Part shown: positions 7,401-16,217 of the stretch, piece after piece | Position numbering within the stretch: the stretch's first letter is position 1 | Layout of the letters: each line of letters opens with the position of its first letter | Assembly (NCBI RefSeq): GCF_001424405.1 | Contig: NZ_LMPS01000001.1 | Coordinates: 617,999 to 681,998, forward strand | From: Dyadobacter sp. Leaf189 | Lineage (GTDB): Bacteria; Bacteroidota; Bacteroidia; Cytophagales; Spirosomataceae | Direction of reading: 5' to 3' | Length of the DNA: 64,000 nt | Made by a program: the position numbers and the translations under genes | The notes under the pieces: model-generated | Database searches by the model: none | Told to the model about the DNA's origin: nothing | The model's input: only the letters and a program-made list of their open reading frames with translations

Positions 7401-9819
7401 TTTGGCCAATTCAGGCCAGCGCGCTTTAACACTGGACGCAAACCGGTATTTTTCCGGCGGGAACACCAACTATCTTGAAGGTACATTTAACTTATCAGAC
7501 TACGACATTGAAACCGCTGACGTGCGGCTCACTTTCAGCTACAAAAACCACGGGCAAAAGACGCACGTCAACAATAAAGTGTGGATAAGAGGAAAAGATA
7601 CCGATCCGTGGATCGAAGCTTATGATCTGTACGCCAATCAGAACCCGGCGCTGGAAGGATATAAGACTTCGCCAGGCATAGAAGTAAGCAAGTTGCTGGC
7701 TGCCAATGGGAAAAACTTCTCTTCCAGTTTCCAGGTAAGGTGGGGGCAATGGGGCCGCATGATTGCAGCAGACGAAGTGAGCGGAGCAGGATATTCCTTC
7801 GATGACATTGAGTTATATGCTGTGGCGGACGATATTCAGGTTTTAGGGCTAGCAAGTCCGGCAGCTGAAAGCTGCGGCCTGGGTGCGCAGGAGTCTGTTA
7901 CTGTTAAAATACGTAACAGCTCATCCCAGGCGCTGATTGATGTACCTGTTTCGTATCAATTGAGTGATGGTACCATTGTTTCTGAAACCATTTCGTCCCT
8001 AGCGAAAAGAACGACTGTGGACTACACCTTTCAAGCGAAAGCCAATTTGTCTGCGCTCGGTTCACAAACCGTAAAGGTGTGGTCGGCGCTGGCGACTGAC
8101 AGTTTCCGTGATAACGATACGCTGCTGTTGTCGATCTTCAATGCACCGGTTATTACTGCATTTCCGTATTTGGAAACCTTTGAAAGCAATAGCGGATACT
8201 GGTTTGCAAAAGGGATAAACAGCTCCTGGCAGCATGGTACGCCGCTTTCGCCGTTGGTTAATACCGCAGCAAGCGGCAGTAAAATCTGGAAAACAAGCCT
8301 GACTGGCTGGCACAATGACAAAGAGGAATCTTACCTCTATTCACCATGCTTCAAAGTGGATGGAATGGCAGCGCCCACATTGAGTTTCAGCGTGGCACTG
8401 GATCTTGAATACTGTGACCCGACACCCTGTGACATTGTTTATCTCGAATATTCAGGAAACGGAGGTGCGTGGACGCGACTGGGCACTGCGGGGCAGGGTA
8501 CCAACTGGTACGACCGGACGTATTCAGGAAAAGGTGCATGGAGCAAAGAAAGCGACCTGCGCTGGCGTGCTGCCAGCATTGCATTGCCCACCGGCTTTAC
8601 AGATCTCAAAATTCGTTTTGTGATGATATCCGACGGATTTACAAGCCGCGAGGGGATTGCTTTGGATGATATCCACATTTATGATAAACCGAATGGTATC
8701 TACGATGAAGGCACAATGGCCGCTGCCACAGAACAGAATGTAGCAGGCGGGAATGCTTGGGTCCATTTCACACAAAATGGGAAGCTGATAGCGTCGGTTT
8801 ACCCGAACGGCCAGAACCTGGGGAACACGCAGGTGCAAAGTTATCTGAGTGCCGGCGCAGTGCGAAGTGCCAATTTGAACTACTATCTCGACCGCAACCT
8901 GAGCATCAAACCGGCCAATGGAACGTTGCAGGATTCAGTTGGGGTAAGGATATATTTTTCCGACGACGAAGTTAAAACCCTGATCGCGGCGAGCGGGTGT
9001 GAGTCCTGCGACAAGCCCGAGCATGCATACCAACTTGTGCTCTCGAAGTACAGGAATGCAGACACCGCCAAAGAAGATGGAACCCTGGACAATAACTCAG
9101 ATGGTGGCTGGACTTTTCACGACGGTGCGGAAGTCCGGATTGTGCCTTTTGATAAGGGTTATTATGCAGAATTTAAGGTAAAGAACTTTTCTGAATTCTG
9201 GCTTGCGAAAGGTTTTATCGGCAGCTCATCTTCACTGCCGGTGGATCTGATCAGCTTTAATGCCAGGAAGAAGGGTGGGGTGGAGCGGAGTAGTGATGTG
9301 GTTGTGGAATGGGAGACTGCCTCCGAAGAAGATTTTGACCATTTTGAAATTGAAGTCGCGTCCGGCAATGAGGCTTACAGAAAGGGAATGTTTGCCAGGA
9401 TTGGCGAAATAACCGGGCGCGGAAATGGGGCAGGCGGCACCAGGTATTCTTTCAATGATCAGACTATAATAAAAACCGGCGTACGGTACTATCGATTAAA
9501 AATGATCGATAGCGACAGCTCATTTAAATATTCCAGCGTGCGACCGGTGGTATTTGACGAGAAAATAGAGTGGGGTATCTATCCAAATCCTTCATCGGGC
9601 GTATTCCAGGTCATGTACCAGGCAGATCCCGGCAAGGAGGTTACATTCAATTTGTATGACCTGACCGGGCGGCTGTTCAGGAAGGCAAGTACAGAGGCTA
9701 ATGGTTTTCCTCAAAAGGAGATGATCGATTTGTCAACTACGGCTTTCCCGCGGGGAATTTACCTGCTTGAAGTAGCTAATGGGAAAGACAAGCAGGTATT
9801 TAAGCTTTTGAAAGAGTGA
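4432..9819 (+). CDS. Giant secreted S8 subtilisin-like protease with T9SS sorting domain
   Basis: A 1795-residue protein with a signal peptide (first 22 residues, ending VFSQQ) and a propeptide-like region to about 210. The S8 catalytic domain (about 230-510) holds the triad: D246 in VGIGDD, H271 in HGVHTMG, S443 in GTSMSSP, plus oxyanion N364 in AAGN. Downstream are Ig/fibronectin-like and CARDB-like beta domains and two regions resembling cleaved-adhesin/MAM-type jelly rolls. The last ~75 residues form a type A T9SS sorting domain (YPNPSSG, then LYDLTGR and IYLLEVANG). It is probably exported by Sec, moved across the outer membrane by T9SS, and surface attached or released. Substrate is unknown. 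It is monocistronic by position. Confidence 0.9.
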   Translation: MKWRKLYLQIVLISFISVPVFSQQKRDYTIQLRSGSFTPEKNVSEKSASLRMSGEGGQKSFVIIQFEDIPTAQERNQLRAEGIELLEYIPNYAYTATVTGSNSQRALARTKGRAIIELLPEQKMQAALANGRFPAYAVKEPGTVDVWINYPRTFSAEEVKDGLKTVDATLVSEQFAAYQILELRVPAGRLKELAALPFVQYVQARPQPDKSFNDKSTTNSRANVLRSSLPIGRNLSGKGVVVGIGDDANPSQHLDFNSRLISRNPAEAGVHGVHTMGILGGAGIVNERYTGYAPKSTIVVQYLSNILAYSPQYVKDYGMVVTNNSYGGDINNCETFGVYDLYSYILDRQAFQMPYLQHVFAAGNNGATSCSPYPAGFANVLGGYQTAKNVISVGNTSETSVISNGSSRGPVRDGRIKPEIMAQGASVMSTIPVNLYGNGSGTSMSSPAVAGGLVLLTERYRQLHGDQNPKNALLKALVCNGAVDKGNEGPDYRYGFGWLNLLRSLKMLESESYRNDSLEHNAVKDFTIQVPANTAQLKVMLYWNDPAANVLSAQNLINDLDLKVVKEGTATLPRLLDPTPAKVNAIAVTGTDHTNNMEQVTINNPTEGSYTITVNGTSVAQNPLQEYVVVYDMIPNSITLTNPVGGERLKDGDAFYIHWDAFGNNASTFTVSYSLNDGSSWTPIGNNLAASVRQFSWTIPAGVKSDKARIRVVQNSTGAESISEPFTILGVPTLTLSSLQCEGYISLEWTAITGATDYEVMILKGSEMVSAGVTNSNKFVLAGLSKDSTHVLSVRARLNGQPGRAAVAISRRPDSGTCAGTISDKDLKIESILTPASSGRQNTSTELSSSVFVKIRIKNLDDVDSNAPFEVGYMLNGVAVPLETITPFIEKGKTYDHTFSAGANLASPGDYTLKVYIHAASDPVIGNDTLTKIFRQLPNYPLTLPFLDDMESLPVQTVVANQIGLKGDGRYDFSFSSTDAGRVRTFVNSGLANSGQRALTLDANRYFSGGNTNYLEGTFNLSDYDIETADVRLTFSYKNHGQKTHVNNKVWIRGKDTDPWIEAYDLYANQNPALEGYKTSPGIEVSKLLAANGKNFSSSFQVRWGQWGRMIAADEVSGAGYSFDDIELYAVADDIQVLGLASPAAESCGLGAQESVTVKIRNSSSQALIDVPVSYQLSDGTIVSETISSLAKRTTVDYTFQAKANLSALGSQTVKVWSALATDSFRDNDTLLLSIFNAPVITAFPYLETFESNSGYWFAKGINSSWQHGTPLSPLVNTAASGSKIWKTSLTGWHNDKEESYLYSPCFKVDGMAAPTLSFSVALDLEYCDPTPCDIVYLEYSGNGGAWTRLGTAGQGTNWYDRTYSGKGAWSKESDLRWRAASIALPTGFTDLKIRFVMISDGFTSREGIALDDIHIYDKPNGIYDEGTMAAATEQNVAGGNAWVHFTQNGKLIASVYPNGQNLGNTQVQSYLSAGAVRSANLNYYLDRNLSIKPANGTLQDSVGVRIYFSDDEVKTLIAASGCESCDKPEHAYQLVLSKYRNADTAKEDGTLDNNSDGGWTFHDGAEVRIVPFDKGYYAEFKVKNFSEFWLAKGFIGSSSSLPVDLISFNARKKGGVERSSDVVVEWETASEEDFDHFEIEVASGNEAYRKGMFARIGEITGRGNGAGGTRYSFNDQTIIKTGVRYYRLKMIDSDSSFKYSSVRPVVFDEKIEWGIYPNPSSGVFQVMYQADPGKEVTFNLYDLTGRLFRKASTEANGFPQKEMIDLSTTAFPRGIYLLEVANGKDKQVFKLLKE

Positions 9820-9932
9820 TTCCAGGCTGTTAACATTCGAATTTATTTTAACTGTCCGGCAAATGCAGCAAAGCTCCGGGATCAAACGAATATAGATTTG
9901 GTGTTACAACTGAAAGTTATATTCCGAGTACT

Positions 9933-10916
9933 ATGAACAAGTTTTTATCTGTTATCCTGTTTTTTCTCACATTATCCAATCTTCAAGCGCAAAACAGAGG
10001 TGCATCCGGCAGGGCTGTTATTCTGGATACCGACATCGGTCCTGACTACGACGATGTGGGTGCAATGGCGGTTTTTCACGCGCTTGCGGATAAGGGTGAA
10101 ATCCGCCCGCTGGCTGTGGTTTCCTCTAATAAAAATGAGCTTGTTGTTCCGGTAATCGATATTTTGAACACTTACTTTGGTCGCCCGGAGCTACCAGTTG
10201 GCGCACCCAAAGGCAGGGGCGTAAGCTTTGGGGCTTCTCAGAAATGGCCCGAAATGCTGGTCAGCAAATACCCTCCACACATTGCTAAAACCTCTGATGC
10301 GCCGGATGCAGTACAAACCTACCGCCAGGCCCTGGCCAAAGAGCCGGATGGTAGTGTAACGATCGTTACCATTGGTTTTCTGACCAATCTGGCCGATTTG
10401 CTGAAATCACAGCCAGACAAAATTTCTCCCTTGTCCGGACCTGCATTGATCCGAAAGAAGGTCAAACAACTTGTATCCATGGCAGGTGCATTTCCGGAGG
10501 GACGCGAATACAATGTTTATGCAGACTCGGTTGCCTCAGCGGAGGTATTTGCCGAGTGGCCCACGGAGATATTATTCAGCGGTTTCGAAATAGGGAGGGA
10601 TATCAAAACAGGATTGAAACTGGTTGCTAACGAAGGATTGAAGAGCCCGGTTAAGGAAGTATTTGCAATGGCAATGCCGCTGAGCAAGGAAGACGCAGGC
10701 GGCAGAATGAGCTGGGACCAAACTGCTGTGCTCGTTGCTGCGCGGGGCGTGCAGCCTTATTTCAGTTTAAAGCGCGGCAAGATCATTGTGGAAGGCGGAA
10801 GCAATAAATGGCGGGATGATCCAATGGGGCCGCATGCGTATTTAGTTCCTAACATGCCGGCGGAGCAACTGGTAGCAGTGATTGAAGGATTGATGATGTG
10901 GCAGGGCAAAAGATAA
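9933..10916 (+). CDS. Exported inosine/uridine-preferring nucleoside hydrolase
   Basis: A 327-residue member of the nucleoside hydrolase superfamily, which cleaves the N-glycosidic bond of ribonucleosides using a calcium ion. The calcium-binding aspartate cluster DTDIGPDYDD spans residues 32-41. A hydrophobic N-terminus ending SNLQAQ predicts a signal peptide, so the enzyme should act in the periplasm or outside, scavenging nucleosides. Most characterised bacterial members are cytosolic; exported versions are common in Bacteroidota. It ends 13 bases from the convergent NagX-like gene. Substrate preference cannot be read from sequence. Confidence 0.88.
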   Translation: MNKFLSVILFFLTLSNLQAQNRGASGRAVILDTDIGPDYDDVGAMAVFHALADKGEIRPLAVVSSNKNELVVPVIDILNTYFGRPELPVGAPKGRGVSFGASQKWPEMLVSKYPPHIAKTSDAPDAVQTYRQALAKEPDGSVTIVTIGFLTNLADLLKSQPDKISPLSGPALIRKKVKQLVSMAGAFPEGREYNVYADSVASAEVFAEWPTEILFSGFEIGRDIKTGLKLVANEGLKSPVKEVFAMAMPLSKEDAGGRMSWDQTAVLVAARGVQPYFSLKRGKIIVEGGSNKWRDDPMGPHAYLVPNMPAEQLVAVIEGLMMWQGKR

Positions 10917-10929
10917 ATAATCTCCCATT

Positions 10930-12036
10930 TCATAGTTTGATGAAAATCCTTCTTCTGAACAGCAGATAGACGGGGATGAAATTGATACCAACAAAGAACA
11001 GCGCATAAAGCATGCTCGCCAGTTTCATGCTTATCCCTGCTGAGACGAATATGCTGACGCCAATCTCGTTCAGTGTTCTTCCTGAAATTTCCCATTGATA
11101 AAACGGAATGGAAAGGATATCAGCCAGTACATAGGCAGCAATCGCATTGGCGCCGAATATGACGCCCGGTGTAATTGCTGCTTTTTTGTTTTTAATATCA
11201 ATAACAAAGTACAGTACACCCAGGAGCATGGAGGCAAATCCTGAGGTAACCAATACAAAGGAGCTCGTCCACAGATTCTCATTTACGGGAAAGGTAAGTC
11301 CCCAGAAGTATCCTGCACAAGCAGCTAAGAAGCCGCCGGAAACCAGATAGTTGCTTTTTTCATTTGCTGTTGCTGGCAGCAGAAGTACCCTGCCAGCGAG
11401 CATTCCCGTGATCCCGGTGGCGATCGCCGGGAAGGTGCTCAGTATTCCTTCCGGATCCCAGTTGCCCTGCCACATTTTGCCGGGCAGGTATTGCTGGTCT
11501 ACCCACGCGGCGAGGTTCAGGCCGGGTTCGAGCACTACGATTCCTGCTGTCGGAGTCGGGATCAGTGTCATAGCCAGCCAGTAGCCGACCAATATTGCAG
11601 CTGCTACGATAGCCTGCTGTTTCCAGCTTGTATTCAGAAAGAGCAGTGCGCATACCAGAAATACGATCGCAATGCGATGCAGCGTACCTGTATACCGCAG
11701 GTCGGAGAAGTTGAAATGGGGTAGCATATTCAGGAACATTCCCACAGCGAAGATCTTGACAGACCGGATCAGGATTTTTCGGTGCAAGGCGGAGTTATCC
11801 CCGTTTCCGGTCTGATTTTTTGAATAGGCGAGTGCAATGGACACACCCACGATGAACAGAAAAACAGGTGCGATAAGGTCTGTGAATGTAAGTCCATTCC
11901 ATTTTGAATGGCTAAGTGTGGGAAAAACATGGTCTTCGTCCCCGGGAAAGTTAACCATAATCATAGCCGCGATCGTGAATCCGCGCATTGCATCCAGCGA
12001 CGAAAGCCTGGAAGTTGTTCCCGTTAGTTTTTGCAT
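10930..12036 (-). CDS. NagX-like (DUF5009/HGSNAT-type) multi-spanning membrane acyltransferase
   Basis: A 368-residue polytopic membrane protein beginning with the family motif RLSSLDAMRGFTIAAMIMVN and followed by LTFTDLIAPVFLFIVG. This is the heparan-alpha-glucosaminide acetyltransferase-like family that includes NagX of Shewanella GlcNAc clusters. Known relatives acetylate glucosamine residues across a membrane; the role of bacterial NagX is not settled. An alternative ATG at 12096 would add 20 residues, but the ATG at 12036 places the motif close to the N-terminus as usual. It is divergent from the GH20 hexosaminidase, which supports a GlcNAc connection. Confidence 0.82.
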   Translation of the reverse strand: MQKLTGTTSRLSSLDAMRGFTIAAMIMVNFPGDEDHVFPTLSHSKWNGLTFTDLIAPVFLFIVGVSIALAYSKNQTGNGDNSALHRKILIRSVKIFAVGMFLNMLPHFNFSDLRYTGTLHRIAIVFLVCALLFLNTSWKQQAIVAAAILVGYWLAMTLIPTPTAGIVVLEPGLNLAAWVDQQYLPGKMWQGNWDPEGILSTFPAIATGITGMLAGRVLLLPATANEKSNYLVSGGFLAACAGYFWGLTFPVNENLWTSSFVLVTSGFASMLLGVLYFVIDIKNKKAAITPGVIFGANAIAAYVLADILSIPFYQWEISGRTLNEIGVSIFVSAGISMKLASMLYALFFVGINFIPVYLLFRRRIFIKL

Positions 12037-12229
12037 TAATCCACCATTTTTAAGCTGTATTACAGGTGAATGTTTTGGAAAGACTATCAGGCGCATAATT
12101 AAATGAATATTACTGCTGGTAAATCACCCGCGCTAGTATATTTTGCCGACTTATCAGTATTACAATCGTCAAATACTTACTCTCTTACCCTAAAAGTCAC
12201 TGGCACCGGCAAATCCGTATTCAAACCTT

Positions 12230-14836
12230 ATGAAAAAATTATTCAACTATCAGTTTCTCGTTATCGCGATCCTCTTCCTTTCGGGCTGTGGCAAATCGGG
12301 CCAGATCAGCAAGGAGCAAGCCGAGAAAATCCGTGTTTCCTGGAAGCTGGTGAACAACTTTGGTGAGCCTGACGGTAGTTTCGAGGCCAGGTTCGTGATC
12401 AAAAACGGTAGTGATATCACTTTGGACGGTACGAATTGGAAGTTGTTCTTTAACATGTCGCCACGACCAATCCAAACTAACAAAACGCCGCAACCTGCCA
12501 CAGTAGAGCATATCAATGGCGATTGGTACAGAATGGTAGCTGCAAAGGATTTTAAACTCGCTCCGGGCGATTCGGTGATAGTCAATTATACAGGCACCGA
12601 GTCAATTATCAAAGAAACGGATGCGCCAATGGGCTTGTATTTTGTTTTTTATGATGATGAAGGCAAAGAGAAGGAGATCGTGCAGGTCACCGAGTATGCT
12701 GTGGAGCCTTTTGTTGCCAAAGAACAGATCCTGAGAGGAAAAAGAGACTTGATGCCAATTCCTACGGCAGAAACAAGATATAAACACAACTTACCTTTTA
12801 CCAAAGTAGCCGCAGATCAGCTGTTGAAAATCATCCCAAGTCCGGTGAAGCTTACCGCAGGACAGGGTACATTCACGCTCAGCAGCCAAACGCAGGTATT
12901 TTACCAGGATGGTTTAGAAAACGAGGCAAAGTTCCTGATTCAGAAACTTCGTGAAATGACAGGCACGGACCTGCCTATACGTGCAGGGGTGCCTACTGGT
13001 GACTCTGCGGAAGCACCGGCCATTGTTTTGAGAACTGGGCCGGTTAATGTGAATGGGATTTCGCGGGAGGCTTATAAGCTGGCGATAGGAGAGACGGGAA
13101 TCTCCATTACGGGAAGCAATGCTGCGGGTGTTTTTTATGCAGTGCAAAGCCTGGTACAACTTGCGCCCGTTGAAGTTTATCAAAAGCAAGGCACGCCTGT
13201 CGTTTTCAATTATGTGCAGGTAGAGGATGCACCCCGCTTTCAGTTCAGGAGCATGCATTTGGATGTTGGACGTAATTTCCAGACCAAAGAATCGATCAAG
13301 CGCGTACTGGACCTGCTGGCTTCCTATAAGATCAATCACTTTCTTTTTTACATCACGGAAGACGAAGGCTGGCGGCTGGAAATTGACGGCCTGCCTGAGC
13401 TGACCGAGGTTGGCGCGCATCGGCAGCACACGTCGGGAATGGAAGCTTCTGCATTGCATCCTGCATACGGTTCCGGTCCAAAAGCAAATGATAAAGGCAA
13501 ATATGGAAGTGGCTATTATACAAAAGCAGATTTTGTCGAGATACTCAAATACGCTGCCGAGCGCCACATTAAGGTTATTCCGGAAGTCAATTTTCCGGGA
13601 CACGCTTTGGCGGCCATCAAATCCATGGAAGCGCGGTATGAGCGTTTGATGAAAGAAGGCAAGGAAAAGGAAGCAAATGAGTACAGGTTGATTGATCCTG
13701 CGGACAAGTCGGTTTACCTGTCAGCGCAAGCATATAAGAATAATGTGGTTGACATTTCACGTGAGTCGACTTACCATTTTTACGAGAAAGTGGTAGATGA
13801 GGTAGCGAAGCTGTACAAGCAGGCCGGGTTGACACTTGACACATTCCATACCGGCGGAGACGAGGTTGCAGAAGGTGTATGGACGAAGTCACCTAACATT
13901 GCCAAACTCATGAAAGAGCATCCGGAGATCAAGGAGTACCGCAATTTGCAGACTTACTTTGTGAGGAACCTGCTGCCAAGACTTGAAAAGCGGAACCTGA
14001 AAGTACATGGCTGGGAAGAAGTTGCATTGACAAAAACAGCTACCGGCGCTTACCTGGCTAACCCGGAGTTTGTTAACCGTCCTGTAGTGCCTTATATCTG
14101 GAACAATGTGTTCGATGTTGATCTGGGTTATAGAATGGCGAATGCGGGCTATCAGGTGGTACTTTGCAACGTGACCAATTTCTATTTTGATATGTCCTAC
14201 AATAACGATCCCAAGGAGCCTGGATTATACTGGGGCGGGTTTGTCGATACCTGGGATAACTGGGCTTTCGCACCATTCAATATGTTCAAAACTACCGAGG
14301 AGACGGCAATGGGCAAGCCTATGAAAGAGGAGTTCGTCGGTAAGGAACAGCTGAAACCTGCCGCAAGAAAGAACATCCTGGGTATAGAAGCGCAGCTTTG
14401 GTGCGAAACGATCAAGGGCCGCGATATGATGGAATATATGATCCTGCCCAAGCTGCTTGGTTTTTCAGAAAGTGCCTGGGCTGCCGAAAGAAAGTGGGAG
14501 TTTGTTGCTGACGATGCTGCCAGAAAGAAAATGATGCAGGAAGGCTGGAATATTTTTGCCAATACCATGGCGCAGAAAGCACTTCCAAAATGGGCGTATA
14601 TCAATGGAGGATACAATTACAGAATGCCAATGCCGGGCGCTGTCATAGAAGGCGGTATGCTGAAAGCCAACTCGGAGCTCCCCGGACTGATGATCAGGTA
14701 TACAACCGACGGGTCGGAACCAACGGCCAAGTCTGACTTGTATGAAGCCCCTGTAAAAGTTACAGGCACTGTGAAGCTAAAATGCTTTGACATTGCAGGC
14801 AGATCGGGCCGCACAAGCGTGGTCAGCGTACCTTAA
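12230..14836 (+). CDS. GH20 beta-N-acetylhexosaminidase lipoprotein
   Basis: An 868-residue glycoside hydrolase family 20 enzyme that removes terminal GlcNAc/GalNAc from chitin oligosaccharides or glycans. It has a lipoprotein signal with lipobox LSGC (C20), an N-terminal carbohydrate-binding CHB_HEX-type domain (about 30-160), a GH20b domain (about 200-335), and the TIM barrel (about 338-760) with the catalytic pair D544-E545 in HTGGDE. A small C-terminal beta domain (about 800-868) carries the TTDGSEP motif of chitobiase C-terminal domains. It should be anchored in the envelope. The downstream sugar transporter follows with a 29-base gap, suggesting an operon. Confidence 0.93.
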   Translation: MKKLFNYQFLVIAILFLSGCGKSGQISKEQAEKIRVSWKLVNNFGEPDGSFEARFVIKNGSDITLDGTNWKLFFNMSPRPIQTNKTPQPATVEHINGDWYRMVAAKDFKLAPGDSVIVNYTGTESIIKETDAPMGLYFVFYDDEGKEKEIVQVTEYAVEPFVAKEQILRGKRDLMPIPTAETRYKHNLPFTKVAADQLLKIIPSPVKLTAGQGTFTLSSQTQVFYQDGLENEAKFLIQKLREMTGTDLPIRAGVPTGDSAEAPAIVLRTGPVNVNGISREAYKLAIGETGISITGSNAAGVFYAVQSLVQLAPVEVYQKQGTPVVFNYVQVEDAPRFQFRSMHLDVGRNFQTKESIKRVLDLLASYKINHFLFYITEDEGWRLEIDGLPELTEVGAHRQHTSGMEASALHPAYGSGPKANDKGKYGSGYYTKADFVEILKYAAERHIKVIPEVNFPGHALAAIKSMEARYERLMKEGKEKEANEYRLIDPADKSVYLSAQAYKNNVVDISRESTYHFYEKVVDEVAKLYKQAGLTLDTFHTGGDEVAEGVWTKSPNIAKLMKEHPEIKEYRNLQTYFVRNLLPRLEKRNLKVHGWEEVALTKTATGAYLANPEFVNRPVVPYIWNNVFDVDLGYRMANAGYQVVLCNVTNFYFDMSYNNDPKEPGLYWGGFVDTWDNWAFAPFNMFKTTEETAMGKPMKEEFVGKEQLKPAARKNILGIEAQLWCETIKGRDMMEYMILPKLLGFSESAWAAERKWEFVADDAARKKMMQEGWNIFANTMAQKALPKWAYINGGYNYRMPMPGAVIEGGMLKANSELPGLMIRYTTDGSEPTAKSDLYEAPVKVTGTVKLKCFDIAGRSGRTSVVSVP

Positions 14837-14865
14837 TCCGAAGCTTGAATTTCATACGAACCCTC

Positions 14866-16113
14866 ATGCAAAGAAACAGCTTCATAGTAGTTCTGATCCT
14901 GCTGATATTTTTCGTCATTTCATTTCTTACAAACATCCTGGGACCCATCATCCCTGATATTGTGAGAAGTTTCAGTCTGAGCCTTGGGCTGGCGGGTTTC
15001 CTGCCTTTTGCGTTTTTTGTAGCTTATGGGGTAATGTCCATTCCTGCGGGGTTAATGGTTGAAAAATACGGTGAAAAGCGCATTCTGATCGCGGCATTTC
15101 TACTTGCGTTTATCGGTGCGCTGCTGTTTGCCGTTTTGCCGGGATTCGCAATTGCATTGTTCTCGCTTTTTCTGATCGGTATTGGAATGGCGATGCTGCA
15201 AGTCGTGATTAATCCGCTTTTGCGTGTCGCAGGGGGTGAAGAGCGCTTTGCTTTTTTTTCTGTTTTGGCCCAGCTGTTTTTCGGTGCTGCTTCTTTTCTG
15301 AGCCCGCTGTTATATACTTATCTGGTGCTCCACGTGCATTCGGGAGAATCGGGTTTTGTTATTGATATTTTAAATGATCTTGTTCCTGAAAACCTGCGGT
15401 GGGTTTCACTTTACTGGGTTTTCTCAGTGATCGCGCTGATCATGGTTTTGTTGATTTCGTTTGTGAAATTCCCAAAAGTTGAACTCCTGGAAGAGGAGCG
15501 GATTGATGTAGGTAATTCGTTCAGGGAGCTTGCCGCCTCACGGAAGGTCTGGCTGTTCTTCCTGGGTATTTTTGCTTACGTAGGTACCGAGCAGGGTATT
15601 GCCAACTGGATTTCACAGTTCCTGCAGACTTACCACGGTGTCGATCCGGCTACGACCGGCGCGTCTGTGATCTCTTACTTCTGGGGTTTGCTGACGGTCG
15701 GCTGTTTTCTTGGTTTACTCTTGCTCAAATTGATCGACAGCCGGAAAGTGCTGATCTTCTTTACCACAGGCGCAGTAATCGCATTGCTGGCTGCATTGTT
15801 TGGTTCAAAAGAAATGGCGCTCTACGGTTTTCCGCTCACCGGCTTTTTTGCATCTGTGATGTATTCGGTGATCTTTTCACTCGCATTAAATTCGGTGCCG
15901 CGACATCATGGTACATTCTCCGGAATATTGTGCGCCGGCATTGCGGGCGGTGCGGTGGTTCCTTTGATCGTTGGTGGTCTGGGCCAGTTTTTTGGTTTGC
16001 AGTCCGCCATGCTGTTTCTTCTCATCCCATTGGCATACATACTCAGCATCGGAATTTGGGCCAGGCCTTTGGTTAATAATGCGACTGTCAGCAGCGTCAA
16101 AGATTTGTTTTGA
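14866..16113 (+). CDS. MFS sugar transporter, FHS type (probable GlcNAc permease)
   Basis: A 415-residue polytopic permease of the major facilitator superfamily. The segment GIGMAMLQVVINPLLRVAGG matches the FHS (fucose/galactose/glucose-H+ symporter) signature, as in FucP, GlcP and NagP. An in-frame TTG at 14845 would add seven residues; the ATG at 14866 (MQRNSFIVV) is preferred. It sits 29 bases after the GH20 gene and near a NagX-like gene, which suggests that it imports GlcNAc released by the hexosaminidase, as NagP does in other bacteria. Substrate is inference from context. Confidence 0.82.
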   Translation: MQRNSFIVVLILLIFFVISFLTNILGPIIPDIVRSFSLSLGLAGFLPFAFFVAYGVMSIPAGLMVEKYGEKRILIAAFLLAFIGALLFAVLPGFAIALFSLFLIGIGMAMLQVVINPLLRVAGGEERFAFFSVLAQLFFGAASFLSPLLYTYLVLHVHSGESGFVIDILNDLVPENLRWVSLYWVFSVIALIMVLLISFVKFPKVELLEEERIDVGNSFRELAASRKVWLFFLGIFAYVGTEQGIANWISQFLQTYHGVDPATTGASVISYFWGLLTVGCFLGLLLLKLIDSRKVLIFFTTGAVIALLAALFGSKEMALYGFPLTGFFASVMYSVIFSLALNSVPRHHGTFSGILCAGIAGGAVVPLIVGGLGQFFGLQSAMLFLLIPLAYILSIGIWARPLVNNATVSSVKDLF

Positions 16114-16173
16114 AGAGCTATTAGCGATTAGCTTTTATTTTTTCATGAGTAGACAATTTGGACTCCCATTTTT

Positions 16174-16215
16174 CTAACAGCTAACAGCTAACAGCTAACA
16201 GCTAACAGCTAACAG
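16174..16215 (+). repeat. Six perfect tandem copies of heptamer CTAACAG directly before a start codon
   Basis: The unit CTAACAG is repeated exactly six times, ending two bases before the ATG of the XylR-type regulator. The repeat occupies the place where a ribosome binding site would lie. Since 7 is not a multiple of 3 but the array is upstream of the ATG, copy-number change would alter leader length, not reading frame. Confidence 0.95.
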
Positions 16216-16217
16216 CC

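Noticed and set aside
12096..12229. TATATTTTG before the GH20 gene as a promoter
   Set aside because: One base too long for TAnnTTTG and no TTG at the right distance; not enough to call.
12914..13603. 229-codon minus-strand open frame
   Set aside because: Lies wholly inside the GH20 gene and has no protein-like features.
16174..16215. CRISPR-like repeat
   Set aside because: Seven-base units without spacers; a plain tandem repeat.
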